Shown: positions 15,499-22,608 of the stretch, in pieces
How the letters are laid out: each line of letters starts with the position of its first letter
Numbering within the stretch: the first letter of the stretch is position 1
Source of the DNA: a virus
Length of the DNA stretch: 22,966 nt
Virus record (IMG/VR): IMGVR_UViG_3300020603_000144
Span: 1 to 22,966 of that record
Direction: 5' to 3' (one strand)
Made by a program: the position numbers and the translations under genes
The notes under the pieces: model-generated
Databases searched by the model: none
Seen by the model: only the letters and a program-made list of their open reading frames with translations
Told to the model about the DNA's origin: nothing

Positions 15499-17075
15499 TA
15501 TAATAGTTGTCCTTTTATTCTATCTCCTCTAGAATTTATCTCCCTTTCTCTTTTACCTTGAGTTTGCATTCCTCCAGTAGGACTAGCTTGGTCCCTTCCT
15601 AAGAGATCATCAGATACAGATCGTGGAGAATTTCCAAATCCTTTGGATTGTGTGTTATCTAACCAATCAATTAATTCTTCAAATTGGTGTTCAGTTAAAG
15701 GATCTAATCCCCAAATAGCTCTGATTTCTGAAGGAGTAAACACCTTAGCTCCTACAAGGACTGATATTATTTTTGCTAATTCTGTTCTATCTCTATCAAG
15801 GATTAATCTGTTTTTAATAAATAATCTATTTACAACGGCATCATCTATTCCTGGACGAACTATTCTAATATGCCTTTTCATTAATTCTTCTAATTTCTTT
15901 TGAATAACAGAGGCATATATTTCAGCTCTTAAGGCTAGGAAACTAGAAGCATGTACTAGGGAAGTAAATCCTTTAGATTCTCCACCCATTAATGCTGAAG
16001 GAGTTCCTGATGGACCACCTAAAAGGCTATTAATTTGGTCGATTATTGGAAGAGGATCTGCATAAGTAGATGTTTTTGGTTCTATCCAAGTGATTTCAAC
16101 ATTACTACCAGTAGTGAAACCTTGATCGGCTTCTCTCTTAGCATTTGTTTCATTATAATCTTCAATTGCTTGTTTAGCATCAGCCTTTGCAGCTGTTAAT
16201 TTTTCTGAATAAGTTCCTTTGTATCTAGAAGGATCAAACATGTTTAAGTTTAATTTATGCCATTCTCTTGGTAAAGCTCTATTTCTCCATAGCATATCAT
16301 TTCTAATTAAATGTTGTTTCCATGCAATAATACCAAAAAGACTATTGATTGGGGCCATAGACCAAGTGTTTAAAGTCCATCTTTTTAGATTATCCCTAAT
16401 CATTGAACGACGATTATGGAAACTAATATGTAAAATTCTATCTTTTCTTATAACTCTAGTTGCTAAATCATTAATAGAGTAATTTTCATCTATTACATAG
16501 AATTGAGGTTTTGAAATTAATTGAGCTCTGTCTTTAAAAGATATTGAAGGAGAACTACCTATTTGGTCTCTGGTTTCAACTGCAGTTATAGAATGCATTG
16601 GTAGAGGTTCTAAACCTGTAATTCCTTGTGAACCATTAAATTTGATAACATCTACAGCATCACCATATTTCCAAAGATCTACAGTATAATCGTGATATAA
16701 TGCTGGAATATCCATAGCTTTATACCAATTTGTTGCTTCTTCTACGGCATTTTCTTCTTCATTTGTTAAAGTTTTATCTTGGTTTTGAATACTAGGATCT
16801 CCAACTGATTTTTGTACCATTAAAGCAATTAAGGAGACGGCTGAGAAGAGTCTTTCATCATCCCAATAAAGTCTATCTGCTAAGAGGTAACGATTTTCAT
16901 TAACCCTTAAATTAGCAATTTCTTGTAAGGTTCCACCAATTATAGAAGCAGGTGCTATTACTAAAGGATCTACTATAGCTTCTCTTAAATCATAACGTTC
17001 AGTACCAGTTGTAGAAGAAGCTTGGCTACTAGCACTCTCTAGTTGTTTTCTTTTAAATAAATCTAAAAAACCCAT
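15498..17075 (-). CDS. Portal protein (525 aa)
   Basis: The gene follows the large terminase and precedes the protease/scaffold/capsid genes. The protein has the portal layout: disordered basic N-terminus (MGFLDLFKRKQ), wing region with LPMHSITAVETRD and KPQFYVIDENYSINDLATRV, then RVIRKDRILHISFHNRRSM, a long stem-type helix (LTAAKADAKQAIEDYNETNA), a GPSGTPSALMGGESKGFTSL tunnel-loop region, and a helical crown (LELMKRHIRI-like helix, LTEHQFEELIDWLDN). A strong GGAGGT ribosome site lies about 7 bases before the ATG at 17075. Its dodecameric ring is the entry for DNA and the attachment site of the neck. Confidence 0.9.
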   Translation of the reverse strand: MGFLDLFKRKQLESASSQASSTTGTERYDLREAIVDPLVIAPASIIGGTLQEIANLRVNENRYLLADRLYWDDERLFSAVSLIALMVQKSVGDPSIQNQDKTLTNEEENAVEEATNWYKAMDIPALYHDYTVDLWKYGDAVDVIKFNGSQGITGLEPLPMHSITAVETRDQIGSSPSISFKDRAQLISKPQFYVIDENYSINDLATRVIRKDRILHISFHNRRSMIRDNLKRWTLNTWSMAPINSLFGIIAWKQHLIRNDMLWRNRALPREWHKLNLNMFDPSRYKGTYSEKLTAAKADAKQAIEDYNETNAKREADQGFTTGSNVEITWIEPKTSTYADPLPIIDQINSLLGGPSGTPSALMGGESKGFTSLVHASSFLALRAEIYASVIQKKLEELMKRHIRIVRPGIDDAVVNRLFIKNRLILDRDRTELAKIISVLVGAKVFTPSEIRAIWGLDPLTEHQFEELIDWLDNTQSKGFGNSPRSVSDDLLGRDQASPTGGMQTQGKREREINSRGDRIKGQLL

Positions 17076-17080
17076 TTAAA

Positions 17081-18652
17081 TTACCTCCAAGATGCTAAGT
17101 GATGAATAGGAACATTTGAAGGCGATTTCCTTAGTTCTTCGTTTTCTCTTCGAATAAATGATACCATTTGTGCAACCGAGTCAGCTTGGTCTTTTGAACC
17201 TGTAGAAGGATGATCTACTTTCTGACCTCTAATTAATAAGAGTTCTTCCAGTTCTTTAAATAAGAGGTCCCCATAAGGAATCTCTGTGGTTCCTTGAGTA
17301 AAGTCGTTCCTTAGTAGAATCCAATCGTTGAGGTTTAAAGTGTGTTGAATTGTTTCTATGTTGTTTTCTCTCATTAAATTGTTAATTTCATTATGCATAT
17401 AAGCATCAAAAATGTGAGCCCTGACAGGAAGAGCCTCAATTAAAGGTTTTACTATATCAATAACCTCTCGGAGATTAATTTCCTCGTCTTTTGGAGCTAC
17501 AAACACAGTAGAACCAATTATCCTAATATCATCATTAGTTGATTTGTAACCAACTGATAATCCATAAGCATCGTTTTTAATGGAAGGATCGGTTGTTATA
17601 TAGAATTCTATTGCATCTGGATAGAGTCTTAGATCTATACGACTTTTATCTATAGAAGGAGTAAATCCTAACTTTCTATCAGCTTTGTTGGTTGGAGGTT
17701 CTCCAATAAAACAATTTATAACTTTTATTGATCTTTTCTTTAAATCATCTAGTTTGATTTCATTGAAAAAGGTTTTTGTGTCAACTCCTTCTTCAGCTCC
17801 ATAATCTCTATCAAAAATTTCAGGGTGTCTTTTTCTCTCTTCTTCTAAAACCTCTAAAGGAAGATCAGGATTTAATTCCCAAGTTTTCTTCCATACTGGT
17901 AAAGCCCAGTGCCAGTTTTCTGTTACAGCTTGTTTATAAAGAGAAGAGATAAAATCTCCTGCACTAGCTATTGAGGAAATAGCTACTCGAATATCTTCAT
18001 TCCATCCTTTAAAGTTTGCTGTGGAATTTGCTAATTTAAAGTAGATTTCTTCAGGAGAATGCTTTTCACTGTCTTTAAAAGAGGATACCTCATCTGCTAC
18101 AAAGACCTTTACTGTTCTACCTACGCCAGAAGCAACTGAGGAACCTAAGGCTTTAAAGGTGATATTTTTAGGGAATTTGACAGTGTTATATGTTACACCA
18201 GGGTTTTGTGAACAGAAAAATGGAGAATTTGTTAAAAGTTCTTTAGCCCTTTTAAAAACAGTATCTAGTGCTTGATCTTCACTAGGTGCTACATTGATAC
18301 AGAAAATCTCTGCATTAGGCGATAGATGATAGAATTTTTGAGGATCTTTTAACATTAATAACTTTGCAGCTTCATAAAGACCTATCAAGGCTGCAATTGT
18401 AGTTTTTCCTCCTCGCCTACCAGAAACAAAGATTAATTCACTTTTTAATCGTTTATTAGTTTTAGAATCTATTTGATAGAACTCTTTTAGGATATCCTTT
18501 TGTGATTCCCAGAGTTTAAGATTTCCTAATAAAGGATGTTCCCAAAAGAACACAGGATCTATTGAAGCTTTTAATTGTAATGTTAATTTTTCTCCTAGCG
18601 ATAAATCTTCCCAATCTTTGGGATTACAACTAGGAACTAGGCGTGTTATCAT
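17081..18652 (-). CDS. Terminase large subunit, ATPase-nuclease (523 aa)
   Basis: Walker A is at residues 77-85 (SGRRGGKTT) and Walker B at 181-188 (VKVFVADE), with an SGVGRT segment just before it. The C-terminal RNase H-fold nuclease shows the expected acidic residues: D355 in YITTDPSIKND, D416 in HIFDAYMHN and D488/D491 in SKDQADSVAQMVSF. Thus both packaging motor and headful/cos cutting activities appear intact. The first 23 bases overlap the end of the candidate small terminase gene and the portal gene follows 5 bases later. Full length for the family. Confidence 0.95.
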   Translation of the reverse strand: MITRLVPSCNPKDWEDLSLGEKLTLQLKASIDPVFFWEHPLLGNLKLWESQKDILKEFYQIDSKTNKRLKSELIFVSGRRGGKTTIAALIGLYEAAKLLMLKDPQKFYHLSPNAEIFCINVAPSEDQALDTVFKRAKELLTNSPFFCSQNPGVTYNTVKFPKNITFKALGSSVASGVGRTVKVFVADEVSSFKDSEKHSPEEIYFKLANSTANFKGWNEDIRVAISSIASAGDFISSLYKQAVTENWHWALPVWKKTWELNPDLPLEVLEEERKRHPEIFDRDYGAEEGVDTKTFFNEIKLDDLKKRSIKVINCFIGEPPTNKADRKLGFTPSIDKSRIDLRLYPDAIEFYITTDPSIKNDAYGLSVGYKSTNDDIRIIGSTVFVAPKDEEINLREVIDIVKPLIEALPVRAHIFDAYMHNEINNLMRENNIETIQHTLNLNDWILLRNDFTQGTTEIPYGDLLFKELEELLLIRGQKVDHPSTGSKDQADSVAQMVSFIRRENEELRKSPSNVPIHHLASWR

Positions 18653-19214
18653 TAATTGGAGTAATGTTTTTTATTACTTTTTGAGATAGTTTATCAGCAA
18701 ATTTTAATTTACAAGCGGGACAAGCTTCTTGAATTACTGTATCCACTACATTGTTATATTCAACATGGATGTTATCTACCTGGATTTTAGCAATGTTTTT
18801 AAATTCACCTTGTAGTTTTGCTAAGACTTCTAACCAATGGCGAGATTCTGCTAGTAACCCTGTCCAAGCTTTAATTATGCTAGGATCCTTGGTAGCTAGT
18901 TCAGGTTTTAGACTATCAATTTCAGATTGAATAGTTTCAATGGCTGTTATACATTCTTCAGTTTTGTCAATAAATTCATTTGCTAATACAGCTCCATTTT
19001 GAGCTATAATTGCATGATATTCTGGTTTTACATGATATCTTAAATGGTTATACCAATTAGTACTATAAACTTTGTATCCATGAGACTGTAATTGAGAAAT
19101 TACTTCCTTCAATCCCATTTCTCTTTTAAAGTATTTTAACTCATAATCTTCAATACCGTCAATGGAACATAATTCGCAAGAGATAATTGCGTGTTTAGTT
19201 TTCCGTTGTTGCAT
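18630..19214 (-). CDS. Candidate terminase small subunit with two CxxC pairs (194 aa)
   Basis: Position directly before and overlapping the large terminase is the main evidence. The N-terminal part contains a CxxC (C13, C16) and a helical region with YKVYSTNWYNHLRYHV that could be a DNA-binding helix-turn-helix. Residues 75-145 are helical and coiled-coil-like (FIDKTEECITAIETIQSEID, LLAESRHWLEVLAKLQGEF), as in oligomerising small terminases. A second CxxC (C165, C168) follows. The two pairs could jointly bind one zinc ion. The role would be recognition of viral DNA ends and loading of the large subunit. Confidence 0.7.
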   Translation of the reverse strand: MQQRKTKHAIISCELCSIDGIEDYELKYFKREMGLKEVISQLQSHGYKVYSTNWYNHLRYHVKPEYHAIIAQNGAVLANEFIDKTEECITAIETIQSEIDSLKPELATKDPSIIKAWTGLLAESRHWLEVLAKLQGEFKNIAKIQVDNIHVEYNNVVDTVIQEACPACKLKFADKLSQKVIKNITPINDNTPSS

Positions 19215-19365
19215 TAGTTAAAACTCCTTTTTCTGCTTTTGTCCATTTGTCGTTGATAAACTTTTCAGATTTTTGGCAATCAGGTTTAGAGCATTGTCGA
19301 TAAAGTTCGTCGTTCCAATGAAACTCTAACCATGTATGTACCTCTCTCAGGCACTGTACATTCAT
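19195..19365 (-). CDS. Small Cys-containing protein upstream of the terminase genes (56 aa)
   Basis: ATG at 19365 opens a 56-codon frame reading MNVQCLREVHTWLEFHWNDE, then LYRQCSKPDCQKSEKFINDK, ending in the first codons of the next gene (20-base overlap). The HTW start, the YRQC-x4-C pair and the following WTKAEKG are like small phage zinc-finger-type proteins found near terminase genes. It is the first gene of the packaging/structural operon, 24 bases downstream of a TTTATA box, so its message may be leaderless. Metal binding is plausible (C25, C30 with C5 and H16) but unproven. Confidence 0.7.
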   Translation of the reverse strand: MNVQCLREVHTWLEFHWNDELYRQCSKPDCQKSEKFINDKWTKAEKGVLTNATTEN

Positions 19366-19501
19366 AATTATTAAAGGTTAACATTGCCTATAAAGCCACT
19401 GGGAACGGGATATTAAAGAATAGGTATATAGTGGGAAAAACAGGGCAAATATTATAAAAATTATAGAATTAGTAGGGATTTATGGGAAAAATTGAGGAAA
19501 A
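19366..19501. other. Intergenic region between the metallopeptidase and terminase operons
   Basis: No gene is seen in these 136 bases. On the minus strand the region starts with T-rich tracts (TTTTCC and ATTTTTCCC) just after the metallopeptidase stop, which could end transcription in an archaeon. It then holds several TATA-like sequences and the likely promoter of the following operon. No strong hairpin was noticed. Confidence 0.5.
19389..19394 (-). promoter_or_regulatory. Archaeal-type TATA box of the packaging/structural operon
   Basis: TTTATA on the minus strand (inside GGCTTTATAGG) lies 24 bases before the ATG at 19365. In archaea transcription starts about 25 bases downstream of such a box, so the mRNA would begin at or next to the ATG. 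Further A/T boxes (19425-19430 and 19451-19460) lie upstream and could be alternatives. In a bacterium the same hexamer could act as a -10, giving a leader of about 17 bases. Confidence 0.5.
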
Positions 19502-20116
19502 CTAAATGATTTCGGTTTTATTGATTAGATCAGTAATGTCTATACCAACTAATTCAACAGGCCCTATATTTTTTCCTTGGTATTTAAAGTTTTTTCGATA
19601 AAATCTTTTTCTAGGTCTAATACCATTGGAATCTTCATAATCTCGATCATGTACTATTACAGTTTCAGTGTTTCCAGAAGTTCCAGGTCTCATTAGTTTA
19701 TCTTGATAGTTTCTAACCCATCTAGGGGGAAGGACTTTGATATCAACTAAGATAGATACTATCATATGGCAAAGTTCGTGAGATATTGCATCAAAAGATT
19801 GTCTTAAAGCAATTATTCCACCAACATTTGGGATAAAGACATCTACTTGTTTAATATTTTTTCTTGTTATTCCATGAGGAATTCCAGTATTGAGAGTTCC
19901 TGAAGTTAATGCAATAAATTCTGAAGAGTTGCTTTCTGAAGAGTCCCATATTTTAATAGTCCAATCATTTAATCTCTTAGCAATTTCCCATTCTGGAGGA
20001 GTGTTTAGATCTGAAAATCCCCAGAAAATTATTCCTGTTTCAATAATAGCTTTATCAACAGGTTTTAAATTTGTTAGTTTAGGAGAGAACCAAATAGAAA
20101 TTGCTTTGCTAGTCAT
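19502..20116 (-). CDS. Putative zinc metallopeptidase with HELCH motif (204 aa)
   Basis: Residues 108-122 read FDAISHELCHMIVSI; H113-E114-x-x-H117 is the zincin HExxH signature, sitting in a hydrophobic helix as in true zincins. The segment before it (DVFIPNVGGIIALRQS) could be the edge strand. A third ligand is not obvious; H156 and D157 in IVHDRDYED or Glu residues further on are candidates. There is no signal peptide or membrane segment. Possible roles are host wall or S-layer digestion, cleavage of host proteins or virion maturation. None can be chosen from sequence. It overlaps the preceding gene by 8 bases. Confidence 0.65.
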   Translation of the reverse strand: MTSKAISIWFSPKLTNLKPVDKAIIETGIIFWGFSDLNTPPEWEIAKRLNDWTIKIWDSSESNSSEFIALTSGTLNTGIPHGITRKNIKQVDVFIPNVGGIIALRQSFDAISHELCHMIVSILVDIKVLPPRWVRNYQDKLMRPGTSGNTETVIVHDRDYEDSNGIRPRKRFYRKNFKYQGKNIGPVELVGIDITDLINKTEII

Positions 20117-20417
20117 CTATATCATCTTCCTCATAACTGTGAAATTCTTCAAAAATTTTCTTTGCTGCTATTAATTCCCCAAAGTTAATGTTTATAACTA
20201 ATATTTCTTTTCCTAATTTCATTTCTTGGGCTAATCCTACCAGGGAAAGTATACTACCAATAGCTACCATAGGGTCTTTATCACTTAAAATACCTATCAT
20301 TGCTTTTTTAGCTTCTTTTGAAAGGTTGTTAATTAAATCCTCTAATAAAATTTGTTTAGGTTCAAGTTTAATATCCTTTTTATCAACAGGTTTACTAATC
20401 TTCTTCTTCTTCGTCAT
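20109..20417 (-). CDS. Hypothetical protein (102 aa)
   Basis: The protein begins with a Lys-rich tail (MTKKKKISKPVDKKDIK), followed by amphipathic helices (ILLEDLINNLSKEAKKAMIG, AIGSILSLVGLAQEMKLG), a short hydrophobic strand (EILVININF) and a strongly acidic end (EEDDIDD). It overlaps the neighbours on both sides, by 8 bases with the metallopeptidase and about 23 with the proline-rich ORF before it, a mark of an operon. I do not recognise the family. The helical middle may be weakly membrane-associated, but no clear transmembrane segment is present. Confidence 0.6.
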   Translation of the reverse strand: MTKKKKISKPVDKKDIKLEPKQILLEDLINNLSKEAKKAMIGILSDKDPMVAIGSILSLVGLAQEMKLGKEILVININFGELIAAKKIFEEFHSYEEDDIDD

Positions 20418-20499
20418 AAGGATCCTCTGGTTTATACCAATCTGGAGGCGAGGGTTCTTTACCCGGAGGAAAAGGATTAAAAGGTTCAGGGGTTGGCAA
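20395..20499 (-). CDS. Proline-rich acidic microprotein (34 aa, TTG start)
   Basis: A frame opened by TTG at 20499 (a TAA codon lies directly upstream) encodes PTPEPFNPFPPGKEPSPPDW followed by YKPEDPYDEEEED. The repeated Pro-x-Pro pattern and acidic ending are not expected from random AT-rich DNA, which supports translation. It overlaps the start of the 102-aa gene by 23 bases in another frame. Without a typical ATG it could also be the remnant of a longer gene or be reached by coupling from the wHTH gene. No function is known; Pro-rich acidic tails often bind partner proteins. Confidence 0.5.
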   Translation of the reverse strand: MPTPEPFNPFPPGKEPSPPDWYKPEDPYDEEEED

Positions 20500-20557
20500 T
20501 TATAACAATAGTTATTAAAAGAAAATAAAAAATATTAGGTTATGGAGAATCGGTAAC

Positions 20558-20788
20558 CTATTTCCTGTATTTATAGAGCCAACCTTTTCCACAAGGACAA
20601 GATTTTCTCATAACTTCATTATCCCTGTAAAGTGTTAAGATGTTATCATACATTGTTCTTACACCTAGTTTGGTTCTATGGATTAATTCTTGACATGAAA
20701 ACCAATCATCCTGATGTTTTGTAAAGAAATCCTGTAGAACCTTCCTATTTGGAGGAAGCCATTCATCAGTGTTTGGATTTTTAGACAT
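20558..20788 (-). CDS. Small winged-helix DNA-binding protein (76 aa)
   Basis: The layout is helix (RKVLQDFFTKHQDDW), helix (SCQELIHRTK), recognition helix (GVRTMYDNILTLYRDN) and a two-strand wing (EVMRKSCPCGKGWLYKYRK), i.e. a compact winged helix. C64 and C66 lie in the wing. It overlaps the 3' end of the exonuclease gene by 8 bases. It resembles in outline the plus-strand 86-residue protein at 22628-22888, which also ends in a wing with YKLK. Likely a transcription regulator, perhaps of the divergent control region, which is inference. Confidence 0.7.
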   Translation of the reverse strand: MSKNPNTDEWLPPNRKVLQDFFTKHQDDWFSCQELIHRTKLGVRTMYDNILTLYRDNEVMRKSCPCGKGWLYKYRK

Positions 20789-21482
20789 AAATTGTTGGAA
20801 TTGCGTTAAACGCTTCTATTTTCTTATGTACTTGATAAGTTAGTTTAACATCTTTAATGTTGTGATCTAACACATAAGCCATAGCTTTTGGATCACCAAA
20901 TCTTGCTAATTGCCATTCTGATTCTTCAATTCTAGTTTTTTTAACTTCACTGCCTGTTACAGCGCTAATAGCGTCTAAACGATAGCTATGTACTTTAATT
21001 GAAGTATGAGACATTTTCCATGTATCTCCATATCGAAGGGTTTTGTGTTTTGGTAATAGGTTATCTAATCCCATAATTAATGCTCTAGATCTAAGGAAAG
21101 GAATATCGTGTTTTCCCCAACCAACTGAGTAATGACCTATTAAAAGGTCAATTTTTAAAGATTTCAAATCAGTTAGGAATTCAGTTAAAATCCTCCTATC
21201 GAAATCAACTGTTCTTTTTCTTAAAGAGGAATTGATGTCTTCGCGAGTTAATTTGTATTTCTTTACGGCTATTATTTTTTCACCGTGAGAATACTTTGTA
21301 TCAATTTCCCTGACTAGAAGAACCACAGTTAAAAGATTTCCAAATTCAGGATCTAGATTGGTGTTTTCAATATCAACATATCCTATTCTTTTAATTCCAT
21401 ACAATCGGTATTTTTGATGCATTGTATAGGCTGGATAGTCTTTTTTAATTAACTTTGATACCAATGTAATAATCCTTAGCAA
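20781..21482 (-). CDS. RNase H-fold 3'-5' exonuclease-like protein (up to 233 aa)
   Basis: Motif Exo I is GYVDIENTNLD (D-x-E), Exo II-like is LIGHYSVGWGKHDIPFLRSR (terminal Asp before P-F-L), and Exo III is DHNIKDVKLTYQVHKKIE (final Asp). A SYRLDAISAVTG segment lies between them. This is the pattern of YprB/RNase_H-type exonucleases related to the proofreading domain of B-family polymerases, with no polymerase domain here. The start is uncertain: TTG at 21482, TTG at 21464 or ATG at 21422 are in frame, and a TATA-like ATTTAAATA at 21490-21498 would place the mRNA start near 21468, favouring the later starts. It may process viral DNA ends or repair intermediates. Confidence 0.75.
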   Translation of the reverse strand: MLRIITLVSKLIKKDYPAYTMHQKYRLYGIKRIGYVDIENTNLDPEFGNLLTVVLLVREIDTKYSHGEKIIAVKKYKLTREDINSSLRKRTVDFDRRILTEFLTDLKSLKIDLLIGHYSVGWGKHDIPFLRSRALIMGLDNLLPKHKTLRYGDTWKMSHTSIKVHSYRLDAISAVTGSEVKKTRIEESEWQLARFGDPKAMAYVLDHNIKDVKLTYQVHKKIEAFNAIPTIYV

Positions 21483-21489
21483 GGAATAG

Positions 21490-21498
21490 TATTTAAAT
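21490..21498 (-). promoter_or_regulatory. TATA-like box upstream of the exonuclease operon
   Basis: ATTTAAATA on the minus strand is a good archaeal TATA box. The predicted start of transcription, about 26 bases downstream, is near 21468, after the TTG at 21482, which bears on the start choice of the exonuclease. It lies between the terminator of the fibre gene and the exonuclease, as expected for a fresh transcription unit. Confidence 0.5.
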
Positions 21499-21576
21499 GT
21501 TTAGGAATTAATACAAAATTTTGTCTTCAATAATACTTTCTCTGCCTATAGTTTAATTTTAACAGTCAAGGCGAAG

Positions 21577-21605
21577 AAAAAAAAATATAGCCTTAAAGGG
21601 CTATA
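21577..21605 (-). terminator. Hairpin plus T-run terminator of the fibre gene
   Basis: The minus strand has TATAGCC (21605-21599), loop CTTTAA, GGCTATA (21592-21586), then nine T (21585-21577). The 7-base stem is perfect and the TAA stop of the fibre gene lies in the loop. The T-run fits termination in both archaea and bacteria. Confidence 0.8.
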
Positions 21606-22132
21606 ACTTTGTATTTTACCGCTGCACCAGCAGTTATTTTCACATCAGTACCATCGTGGGTACCTTCTGCGAGATCATAACTATTGCCATCTCCTTCAGT
21701 AATTATAGGAATTACCAAAGAAGGTGTTCTACCTAAGCTATGGGCAATACTTTGTTCAGCCCCGTTACCTGTTTGCTCGGTGCTTTTAAAGAAGCTAATT
21801 TTTCCACTTTGAATAGTAGAAGAAGTAAATTTAGCATTCGTGATAGTATTGTCTCTGATCTTTGCGGTTTCAACTGCATCATCAGCTAGTTTTGCTACTG
21901 TTACGGCGTCGCTTGCTATTTTTGCCGTCGTTACGGAAGAAGCTGCTAATTTGTCTGTAGAAACTGCAAGGTCAGCTATCTTTGCCGTGGTAACAGCGCT
22001 ATCTGTGATCTTGGCGGTTGTAACTGCGTTTGATGCAATATCAGCTGCAACAATCGTAGCGTCAACGATGTCTGAAGATTCTACTTCGACATCTGTGCCA
22101 AGTGCTCTGTCAATATGTTTTCCAGAAGTCAT
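21593..22132 (-). CDS. Fibre protein with exact 10-residue repeats (179 aa)
   Basis: From ATG 22132 the protein has residues 21-110 built of about nine 10-residue units of the type KIADxAVTTA, with Lys at 41, 51, 61, 71, 81, 91, 101 and 111. This strict period suggests a trimeric fibre shaft or beta-solenoid. The C-terminal domain (about 117-179) includes TEQTGNGAEQSIAHSLGRTP and ends VKITAGAAVKYKVIAL, a type common at phage fibre tips. An in-frame TTG at 22141 is a less likely start. The gene stands apart from the tail module, as a single unit with its own terminator, so it may be separately regulated. Receptor binding is likely but the receptor is unknown. Confidence 0.8.
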   Translation of the reverse strand: MTSGKHIDRALGTDVEVESSDIVDATIVAADIASNAVTTAKITDSAVTTAKIADLAVSTDKLAASSVTTAKIASDAVTVAKLADDAVETAKIRDNTITNAKFTSSTIQSGKISFFKSTEQTGNGAEQSIAHSLGRTPSLVIPIITEGDGNSYDLAEGTHDGTDVKITAGAAVKYKVIAL

Positions 22133-22337
22133 AAAAATCAATATATTTTATTTCTCCTGAAATTTTAATGACCATGTCACCAAGAGACCGTTTCTATAGG
22201 TTAATTTGCTTTAAAGGTTATTAGTAGATTAACTATCTAATTGCTCCATCAATTGCAACAAGTCTTTAATTGTCATTATCAAAACTTTGTAACTTTTTCT
22301 CTACCCAAAAGGGTTTTGAAAAATGCTTATACATGGA

Positions 22338-22359
22338 TTTTTGGGTAATTTCCCAAAAA
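22338..22359. repeat. Perfect inverted repeat TTTTTGGG / CCCAAAAA
   Basis: Arms of 8 bases (22338-22345 and 22352-22359) flank TAATTT. A related but smaller palindrome, CAAAA-GGG-TTTTG, lies at 22306-22318. The dyads could be operators for a winged-helix dimer or weak terminators. The right arm is followed by C rather than T runs, so an operator seems the better reading. Confidence 0.55.
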
Positions 22360-22400
22360 CCCCCTTCCCGCCGCGGAATTGGCGCGCTAATATTTATATA

Positions 22401-22440
22401 TTATATATATAAAGCTTTCGTCTTATATATAAAGCTTTTG
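22401..22440. repeat. Tandem 20-base direct repeat with TATA box and AAAGCTTT palindrome
   Basis: Two adjacent 20-base units, 22401-22420 and 22421-22440, agree at 17 of 20 positions and share TATATATAAAGCTTT minus its first bases. Each has a TATA-like core joined to the palindrome AAAGCTTT. A degenerate reverse-oriented relative (CTTTATATATAAG) is at 22451-22463. They could be doubled promoters with a built-in operator, or iterons. Confidence 0.65.
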
Positions 22441-22558
22441 GTTATAAAATCTTTATATATAAGTACGATTTATATATTATAAAAAGAATATATAAGATGT
22501 AATAAAAAATAAAATTCGCGCGCGTTTTTATTAAGCGCGTAAATTTTAAATTTTATTA

Positions 22559-22608
22559 TAGATCGCTAGTAAGCTAGCGCAACAGCTAGCTCGCGATGAA
22601 ACGATCTA
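22559..22608. repeat. Nested inverted repeats with GCTAG motifs before the plus-strand gene
   Basis: Outer arms TAGATCG (22559-22565) and CGATCTA (22602-22608) enclose the hairpin CGCTAG-TAAG-CTAGCG (22564-22579), the palindrome AGCTAGCT (22584-22591) and TCGCGA (22591-22596). GCTAG occurs three times. The block lies 20-70 bases before the ATG at 22628 and could be an operator, a structured 5' leader or a cruciform at an origin. Confidence 0.6.

Noticed and set aside
22229-22276. A 15-codon minus-strand frame MTIKDLLQLMEQLDS in the control region
   Set aside because: It looks protein-like and could be a leader peptide or gene remnant, but it is too short to support, and no attenuator structure was clearly tied to it.
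22382-22608. CRISPR array or tRNA in the repeat-rich region
   Set aside because: Repeats are too short and irregular, with no spacers of constant length, and no cloverleaf or CCA-like end could be drawn.
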